Below the pieces are notes generated by a model that saw nothing but the letters and a program-made list of their open reading frames with translations, had not been told where the DNA came from and made no database searches. A stretch of 6,715 nucleotides of DNA from Haloquadratum sp. J07HQX50 (lineage in GTDB: Archaea > Halobacteriota > Halobacteria > Halobacteriales > Haloferacaceae): positions 1,376,514 to 1,383,228 of the forward strand of contig KE356562.1 of assembly GCA_000416005.1 (NCBI GenBank). Reading direction: 5' to 3'. Below are positions 1 to 6,715 of this stretch, one piece after another (position 1 is the first letter of the stretch; the number at the start of each line of letters is the position of its first letter). Made by a program: the position numbers and the translations under genes.

Positions 1-299
1 GAGACATTCCCTCTCGTGATCGAAGATACTTCATCTTCCATCCACTCGGGTTTGTTATCTGGGGCGTCGTCCACCCACGCCCATGCATTGTACACATGTA
101 CACGATCCGTCCCACGTTCTAAAAGCCGAATCTCTGTTGGGTCTGCTTTCGCTTCGTTCTCTGAATTATACCGCTCATATCCATCTAATCGGCGCGCAGC
201 TTTTAGTGCGGCTTGTCGTGGCATACGACCTGTGAATTGCGCTGTTCGCTCACCGTCTTCCATTTTGACAAAATTTCGTTTGCCGTCCTCACGTACCAT
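1..299 (-). CDS. MC1-family non-histone chromosomal protein, 3' end beyond the window
   Basis: The minus strand from the ATG at 299 stays open to the left edge, giving 99 full residues. The protein matches the archaeal MC1 family (small monomeric proteins that bind and bend DNA; Methanosarcina MC1 is about 93 residues). Visible matches are RNFV at residues 8-11, FTGRMPRQAALKAA at 22-35, IRLLERGT at 57-64, VHVYNAW at 67-73 and DAPDNKPEWM at 78-87; the Trp-Met pair of the DNA-binding arm is W86-M87. Compared with Methanosarcina, about eight residues are inserted around 38-50, and Asp/Glu are abundant, as in halophilic proteins. The start is chosen because AGGAG lies 8 nt upstream, a TATA-like element lies at a fitting distance, and the family similarity begins just after it. 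Codons are AT-rich (AAA, TTT, GTA, TTA, ACA). It is transcribed away from the rRNA operon. Family assignment is from memory of the MC1 sequence but the match is strong. Confidence 0.93.
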   Translation of the reverse strand, partial: MVREDGKRNFVKMEDGERTAQFTGRMPRQAALKAARRLDGYERYNSENEAKADPTEIRLLERGTDRVHVYNAWAWVDDAPDNKPEWMEDEVSSITRGNV

Positions 300-307
300 T
301 GCTCAAA

Positions 308-312
308 CTCCT
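308..312 (-). promoter_or_regulatory. Shine-Dalgarno site of the MC1 gene
   Basis: On the minus strand AGGAG lies 8 nt before the ATG at 299. It is complementary to the CACCTCCT end of the 16S in this same window. Many haloarchaeal transcripts are leaderless, so a good site here supports this start and implies a short 5' leader. Confidence 0.7.
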
Positions 313-338
313 GTATCAACCAAATCTTCAATCTATCA

Positions 339-347
339 TAAATATAT
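339..347 (-). promoter_or_regulatory. TATA box (box A) of the MC1 gene
   Basis: The minus strand reads ATATATTTA here, centred about 26 nt upstream of position 316. That would place the transcription start near 316 and give a leader of about 17 nt carrying the Shine-Dalgarno site. The position is inferred from archaeal TATA spacing; no start site can be seen directly. Confidence 0.55.
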
Positions 348-487
348 CGCCCATCCTCGCGCAGTCAGTCGATTTATCTGCCGGCAAATTCAAATATACA
401 ACACTATGTCTTTACATTGGCCAGTAACAATCCCAATCTATTACACCACCACTCTTGACGTGAAACCACACGACGCGACGGGGTCAG
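348..487. other. Divergent intergenic region between MC1 and the rRNA promoter
   Basis: AT-rich stretch with no supported gene. The + strand has several weak TATA-like words: GATTTATC near 371-378, AAATATAC at 392-399 and TTTACA at 411-416. These could be extra upstream rRNA promoters, since haloarchaeal rrn operons often have several in tandem, but none carries the TTCGA element seen at 488. An open reading frame reading rightwards across 16-525 is antisense to MC1 and is not credible. Confidence 0.5.
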
Positions 488-520
488 TTCGACGAGTTTT
501 TATGTTACCCACTTCTTCGT
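488..520 (+). promoter_or_regulatory. rRNA operon promoter
   Basis: TTCGACGAG is followed directly by TTTTTATGTTACCCAC. This closely resembles the repeated rrn promoter element of Halobacterium (TTCGACGG..TTTTATGT.CCCAC). Box A is about 498-504, which puts the transcription start around 525-530, in the sequence ATACGCAG. A second AT-rich word, TATAATA, at 521-527 is more likely part of the initiation region than a separate promoter. The similarity is judged from memory of the published halobacterial promoters. Confidence 0.8.
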
Positions 521-525
521 TATAA

Positions 526-739
526 TACGCAGAAATCATTTGCCTCTAAGCAGAAGGACAGAGTTCGAATATATGCTAACTTCATGTTGGCCTGAACTCT
601 CTCTGCATTGGGGCATATTGATTCTCTCAGTGGTCTGAACTGTCGGAGGGTTTATACCTCCTAATACAGTAAGTTTAGATCCGAAAGAAATGAGGATTTC
701 ACCCCTCCGGTCCTTCCGGACAGATGAAATCTGATGTTC
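526..739 (+). other. 5' leader of the pre-rRNA, upstream of the 16S processing stem
   Basis: This transcribed leader holds no gene but much local pairing. A long hairpin joins GCAGA (550-554) to TCTGC (602-606) and AGAGTTC (560-566) to GAACTCT (594-600). Three small hairpins follow almost without gaps: GAAAT/ATTTC (687-691 with 696-700), TCCGG/CCGGA (706-710 with 716-720) and CAGAT/ATCTG (721-725 with 729-733). Possible roles are leader folding during assembly or control of elongation; none can be shown from sequence alone. Reading frames on the minus strand across 536-906 run into the 16S and are spurious. Confidence 0.6.
645..661 (+). promoter_or_regulatory. TTTATA word inside a GGAGG/CCTCC inverted repeat
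   Basis: GGAGG (645-649) and CCTCC (657-661) flank G plus TTTATA (651-656). The core is a good archaeal box A and would start transcription near 680, which suggests an internal second rRNA promoter. Equally, it may only be a 5-bp leader hairpin with an AU-rich loop. No TTCGA element precedes it, so the promoter reading is tentative. Confidence 0.3.
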
Positions 740-768
740 GCCTTGACGATTCGGTGACTCCTGTCTGG
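740..768 (+). other. 16S processing stem, 5' arm (bulge-helix-bulge)
   Basis: This arm pairs with 2501-2529 across the whole 16S. From outside in: 740-752 pairs with 2517-2529 (13 bp, one G-U); GGTG 753-756 pairs with CACC 2510-2513 (4 bp); ACT 757-759 is the bulge on this strand; CCTGTCTGG 760-768 pairs with CCAGACAGG 2501-2509 (9 bp). Two 3-nt bulges on opposite strands separated by 4 bp is the recognition motif of the archaeal tRNA splicing endonuclease, which cuts within the bulges to free pre-16S. Further inside, 779-787 pairs perfectly with 2455-2463. Confidence 0.92.
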
Positions 769-854
769 TGTCACCTGAATCATTTGGACCATGCAATGCC
801 AACTTGGTGACCAACATCTTTCGTTGGTCCCGCCAACCGCCCCATACGGGGCAC
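769..854 (+). other. Pre-16S 5' flank, removed during maturation
   Basis: Lies between the BHB arm and mature 16S. It contains ATCATTTGG at 779-787, complementary to 2455-2463; ATGCAATGC at 791-799, complementary to 2409-2417 in the pentamer repeat; a 7-bp hairpin GACCAAC/GTTGGTC (809-815 with 823-829); and a 5-bp hairpin GCCCC/GGGGC (839-843 with 848-852) ending two bases before the 16S. The last hairpin may help place the mature 5' end. Confidence 0.7.
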
Positions 855-2327
<1,473 letters not shown>

Positions 2328-2500
2328 AACGACCGGGAGTCGGCCGATGGCCGACCCCACACTGCAGTCAACACGACTGCATTCGCGGAAACACAACTGC
2401 ATTGCATTGCATTGCATCGTACTGTATTGTATCACAGCACAGTGCGACTTCGATCCAAATGATGCCGTGTCTCGCTGGTTACACAGCCAGACTCAACATG
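2328..2500 (+). other. 16S-tRNA spacer, structured part
   Basis: No gene. A strong hairpin follows the 16S: GTCGGCC/GGCCGAC (2339-2345 with 2349-2355, 3-nt loop), extended by GGG/CCC around a bulged A2338. A second perfect 7-bp hairpin, TGCAGTC/GACTGCA, is at 2363-2369 with 2375-2381. Then come a pentamer-repeat tract (2396-2445), the 2455-2463 segment that pairs back with 779-787, and a small CTGG/CCAG hairpin near 2475-2490. Confidence 0.65.
2396..2445 (+). repeat. Degenerate pentamer tandem repeat
   Basis: Ten consecutive 5-base units in one register: ACTGC, ATTGC three times, ATCGT, ACTGT, ATTGT, ATCAC, AGCAC, AGTGC. The ATTGC part can pair in several registers with ATGCAATGC at 791-799 in the 5' flank, so it belongs to the 16S precursor stem. 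Confidence 0.85.
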
Positions 2501-2529
2501 CCAGACAGGCACCTTAGAATTGTCAAGGC
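2501..2529 (+). other. 16S processing stem, 3' arm (bulge-helix-bulge)
   Basis: Partner of 740-768. CCAGACAGG 2501-2509, CACC 2510-2513, 3-nt bulge TTA 2514-2516, then GAATTGTCAAGGC 2517-2529. The arm ends two bases before tRNA-Ala starts, so cutting in the bulge would leave the tRNA with a 5' leader of about 16 nt for RNase P. Confidence 0.92.
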
Positions 2530-2531
2530 AA

Positions 2532-2603
2532 GGGCCCATAGCTCAGCGGAAGAGTGCCTCCTTTGCAAGGAGGATGCCCTGGGTTCGAATCCCAGTGGGT
2601 CCA
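2532..2603 (+). tRNA. tRNA-Ala (anticodon TGC)
   Basis: A complete 72-nt cloverleaf. Acceptor stem 2532-2538 pairs with 2596-2602 and includes the G3-U70 wobble (2534 with 2600), the main alanine identity element. The D stem is 2541-2544 with 2552-2555. The anticodon stem CCTCC/GGAGG is 2557-2561 with 2569-2573, with TGC at 2564-2566. The T arm CTGGG/CCCAG is 2579-2583 with 2591-2595, with loop TTCGAAT. A2603 is the discriminator. CCA is not encoded, so it must be added after transcription. There is no intron. A tRNA-Ala in this spacer is the standard arrangement in haloarchaeal and many euryarchaeal rRNA operons. Minus-strand reading frames giving GIRTQG or SNPGHP are the usual antisense-tRNA artefacts. 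Confidence 0.98.
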
Positions 2604-2689
2604 TTCCAGATGCAGTATCCCGTGAAAACGTGGATATGAAGGGTTCGACGGACGCGCCACTGCCATGGCCGTCCGATGACAACCATTGT
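2604..2689 (+). other. tRNA-Ala to 23S processing stem, linker hairpins
   Basis: Two hairpins and no gene. TATCC-CGT (2616-2623) pairs with ACG-T-GGATA (2628-2636) around a GAAA tetraloop, with T2631 bulged. CGGACG (2649-2654), bulged C2655 and GCCA (2656-2659) pair with TGGC (2666-2669) and CGTCCG (2670-2675). Confidence 0.6.
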
Positions 2690-2720
2690 ACGCGTGTAAT
2701 CCAGACGCCCACTGAACCCG
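2690..2720 (+). other. 23S processing stem, 5' arm (bulge-helix-bulge)
   Basis: Pairs with 5974-6004 across the 23S. ACGCGTGTAATCCAG (2690-2704) pairs perfectly with 5990-6004 (15 bp). A2705 faces C5989. CGCC (2706-2709) pairs with GGCG (5982-5985). CAC (2710-2712) is the bulge. TGAACCCG (2713-2720) pairs with CGGGTTCA (5974-5981). The mismatch beside the bulge departs from a perfect motif; a second register, ACGC with GCGG plus a CCA bulge, is also possible. AACCCG (2715-2720) can instead form a local hairpin with CGGGTT (2727-2732). Confidence 0.88.
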
Positions 2721-2903
2721 TTCACACGGGTTGTGGACGTCTCTTCGTTGCATACCGCAACGAGACAACACAACACAACATAACGTAACATAACTTACAC
2801 ACTCAACACAGAGTGAATCTCAATTCACTCTGATCTGATATCGTCGTCACCGTTACTGTCACTGTCACCAGTGACACTGTGACGACACCGATTACATTAC
2901 TTA
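2721..2903 (+). other. Pre-23S 5' flank
   Basis: Removed during 23S maturation and highly structured. CGTTGC/GCAACG hairpin at 2746-2751 with 2757-2762; pentamer repeat 2767-2796; a perfect 10-bp hairpin CAGAGTGAAT/ATTCACTCTG (2809-2818 with 2823-2832, loop CTCA); and a larger hairpin with GTCGTCAC/GTGACGAC (2843-2850 with 2879-2886) enclosing TGTCACTG/CAGTGACA (2857-2864 with 2869-2876). CGATTA at 2889-2894 pairs with TAATCG at 5816-5821, just past the 23S 3' end. No protein gene. Confidence 0.7.
2767..2796 (+). repeat. AACRY pentamer tandem repeat
   Basis: Six consecutive units in one register: AACAC twice, AACAT, AACGT, AACAT, AACTT. The tract is complementary, with wobbles and mismatches, to the GT-rich pentamer tracts downstream of the 23S (5854-5888 and 6046-6075), so it may help close the pre-23S stem. 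Confidence 0.8.
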
Positions 2904-5815
<2,912 letters not shown>

Positions 5816-5973
5816 TAATCGAAAATATCAGAGTGTATTGGTTGATTGTGTGTTATGCTGTGCTCTGTTATGCTGTTCTGTTCTGTTCCGCGCAATGTGT
5901 TGCAGTGCGCTGCGAGAGAATAGGACACAGCACAGCACAGCACGGCACAGAAGCCAACACACGCCCGTGAGAG
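5816..5973 (+). other. Pre-23S 3' flank
   Basis: Spacer with no gene, mostly occupied by a long imperfect hairpin built from pentamer repeats (5848-5962). The sequence just before the BHB arm, CCCG 5964-5967, can pair locally with CGGG 5974-5977, or in a long-range way with CGGG 2727-2730. Confidence 0.6.
5848..5962 (+). repeat. Long hairpin of complementary TGTTC and AGCAC pentamers
   Basis: The left arm has units TATGC, TGTGC, TCTGT, TATGC and TGTTC three times (5854-5888). The right arm has GACAC, AGCAC three times and GGCAC (5924-5948). GTGTGTT (5848-5854) pairs perfectly with AACACAC (5956-5962) at the base. Both arms keep the 5-base register, so in the GCTGTTCTGTTC portion a T-C mismatch recurs at every fifth base. 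The loop is about 5890-5922. Confidence 0.7.
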
Positions 5974-6004
5974 CGGGTTCAGGCGGTTCCTGGATTACAC
6001 GCGT
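5974..6004 (+). other. 23S processing stem, 3' arm (bulge-helix-bulge)
   Basis: Partner of 2690-2720. CGGGTTCA 5974-5981, GGCG 5982-5985, bulge GTT 5986-5988, C5989 facing A2705, then 15 perfectly paired bases 5990-6004. Cutting in the two bulges would free pre-23S and leave the 5S on the trailing fragment. Confidence 0.88.
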
Positions 6005-6106
6005 CACACAGAACAGACGGAAGCAAATACAGACGGAAGTATGATATTGTATTGTATTGCGTTGCGTTGTGTTATGTAAGATCGTGCTGGCTTATGTGAG
6101 GTATAT
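6005..6106 (+). other. 23S-5S spacer, outer part
   Basis: No gene. ACAGACGGAAG occurs in two near copies (ACAGACGGAAGC at 6013-6024 and ACAGACGGAAGT at 6029-6040), 16 bases apart. A pentamer tract follows at 6046-6075. ATATGAA at 6103-6109 begins a precursor helix around the 5S. Confidence 0.55.
6046..6075 (+). repeat. RTTGY pentamer tandem repeat
   Basis: Six units in one register: ATTGT twice, ATTGC, GTTGC, GTTGT, GTTAT. It is similar in style to 2396-2430 and largely complementary to the AACRY tract at 2767-2796. Confidence 0.8.
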
Positions 6107-6228
6107 GAAGGCGGCCAAAGCGGCAGGGAAAGACCCGTACCCATCCCGAACACGGCTGTGAAGTCTGCAAGCGTCACCGGCGGTACTGGAGTAAGAGATT
6201 CTCTGGGAGTGCGGTGTCGCCGCCTACC
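6107..6228 (+). rRNA. rrf: 5S ribosomal RNA
   Basis: About 122 nt, the usual haloarchaeal length. Helix I is AGGCGGC (6109-6115) with GCCGCCT (6219-6225). The highly conserved CCCGTACCCATCCCGAACACGG core is at about 6128-6149, and GGCGGTACTGGAGT at 6179-6192 matches the archaeal loop E region. An outer precursor helix ATATGAA/TTCATAT (6103-6109 with 6231-6237) surrounds it. It is the last rRNA of the operon, 103 nt past the 23S BHB arm. Ends are by homology, within a few bases. Confidence 0.96.
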
Positions 6229-6381
6229 CATTCATATTCGCATACAGACTGAGGTGTGACTCGAATTGACTCGAATGAAGTTGAGTTGAATTGAGGGCGA
6301 GCAAGATCATACCACAGGAAACTGCACCAGAACGCGATACAACACACGACGCGCGACAGAACGGAACAGAAGATCGTGAAG
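6229..6381 (+). other. Operon trailer downstream of 5S
   Basis: No tRNA-Cys, often found here in haloarchaea, can be recognised; there is no T-arm GTTCRA motif with matching stems. The stretch has a pentamer tract (6256-6295) and then purine-rich RGAAC-type words (about 6353-6370). A reading frame over 6291-6521 runs through the terminator hairpin and looks like no known protein. Confidence 0.55.
6256..6295 (+). repeat. TTGAR/TCGAA pentamer tandem repeat
   Basis: Eight units in one register: GTGAC, TCGAA, TTGAC, TCGAA, TGAAG, TTGAG, TTGAA, TTGAG. This extends the five-base pattern of the operon spacers past the 5S. Confidence 0.75.
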
Positions 6382-6434
6382 AGCCACTGTCCACGCCAAG
6401 GGTCACCGAGGCTGGGCAGTGGCTTTCTTTCTTT
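6382..6434 (+). terminator. Hairpin plus T-rich tract, likely rRNA operon terminator
   Basis: AGCCACTGTCC (6382-6392) pairs with GGGCAGTGGCT (6414-6424): 11 bp with one T-G wobble and a 21-nt loop, in which GCC 6395-6397 and GGC 6410-6412 can add 3 bp. TTTCTTTCTTT follows at once (6424-6434). Archaeal termination mainly needs a T-rich tract, often with factor help, and a hairpin is not essential, but this arrangement 150 nt past the 5S fits the operon end. Mapping of transcript 3' ends would settle it. Confidence 0.65.
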
Positions 6435-6715
6435 ATGACATTAGTGAGTGATGACTCAATTCAACGCGTGGATGTGAACTCATCACAGTCAGTATCAAGG
6501 ATGACTGAGCCATCGTTCTGACGGCTAAATGCGCTCAAATCAAGATCAGTTCGGGTCGCTGTAGTCCGAATGCCTAAGTTGAGTAAGTCTGATCTACTGG
6601 CTGCTGGGACCCAAGCACTTGGATTGAGTGAGACTGTCCCAGAGTGGTGAAGTTGAGATGTCATAATCAAAGTGATCAGTATCGGTGCCGGCAGCACCGC
6701 TTTCTCACTGTGAGT
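6435..6715. other. Non-coding stretch with inverted repeats
   Basis: No credible gene on either strand. Perfect or near-perfect inverted repeats: GTGATGA/TCATCAC (6448-6454 with 6480-6486); AGCCATC/GACGGCT with one A-C (6508-6514 with 6520-6526, 5-nt loop); CTGGGAC/GTCCCAG (6604-6610 with 6636-6642) enclosing CCAAG/CTTGG (6611-6615 with 6618-6622); CGGTGC/GCACCG (6683-6688 with 6694-6699, loop CGGCA) followed by CTTTCTC; and CTCAC/GTGAG at 6704-6714. These may be terminators of a convergent gene to the right, the promoter region of a neighbour, or a small RNA. Confidence 0.45.

Noticed and set aside
16..525. 169-codon rightward reading frame at the left edge
   Set aside because: It is antisense to the MC1 gene over its first half and runs through both promoter regions into the rRNA promoter; composition is unlike a halophilic protein.
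2479..2791. Minus-strand frames with GIRTQG and SNPGHP words
   Set aside because: Well-known artefact of translating the antisense of a tRNA (here tRNA-Ala).
6448..6508. Possible box C/D guide RNA (GTGATGA at 6448, CTGA at 6505)
   Set aside because: C' and D' boxes are poor, there is no terminal stem, and GTGATGA is better explained by an inverted repeat with TCATCAC.
6291..6697. Small frames on both strands downstream of 5S (6291-6521 + and 6461-6697 -)
   Set aside because: They overlap the terminator hairpin and inverted repeats, lack convincing start signals and resemble no known protein.

Overview
The window is a complete haloarchaeal ribosomal RNA operon on the + strand (16S, tRNA-Ala(TGC), 23S, 5S) with its promoter, processing stems, spacers and a likely terminator. 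A nearly complete gene for an MC1-family chromosomal protein lies divergently at the left edge. The 16S begins with the haloarchaeal ATTCCGGTTGATCCTGCC signature and ends in the anti-Shine-Dalgarno CACCTCCT. The promoter at about 488-520 resembles the TTCGACGG...TTTTATGT elements of halobacterial rrn promoters. The low-GC codon use of the MC1 gene and the AT-richer spacers suggest a low-GC member of the Halobacteria; a Haloquadratum-like organism is a guess, not an identification.

Layout: 1-299 (-) MC1 gene, running off the left edge; 300-487 divergent promoter region; 488-520 rRNA promoter; about 526-854 structured leader; 855-2327 16S; 2328-2531 spacer; 2532-2603 tRNA-Ala; 2604-2903 spacer; about 2904-5815 23S; 5816-6106 spacer; about 6107-6228 5S; 6229-6381 trailer; 6382-6434 hairpin plus T-tract terminator candidate; 6435-6715 non-coding sequence with several inverted repeats. 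I see no convincing protein gene to the right of the 5S and no tRNA-Cys.

The parts work as one transcription and processing unit. Sequences flanking 16S (740-768 with 2501-2529) form an exact bulge-helix-bulge (BHB): a 4-bp helix between two 3-nt bulges, framed by 13-bp and 9-bp helices. Sequences flanking 23S (2690-2720 with 5974-6004) form a second, slightly imperfect one. These are the expected substrates of the archaeal splicing endonuclease that releases pre-16S and pre-23S. Between the BHB arms and the mature rRNAs lie many local hairpins.

The least expected feature is a five-base periodicity in nearly every spacer. Runs of degenerate pentamers (ACTGC/ATTGC, AACAC/AACAT, TGTTC, AGCAC, ATTGT/GTTGC, TTGAG/TCGAA) occur before and after each rRNA, some in mutually complementary positions. 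I found no new defence, mobile or metabolic system; the window is an ordinary rRNA operon with unusual spacers.
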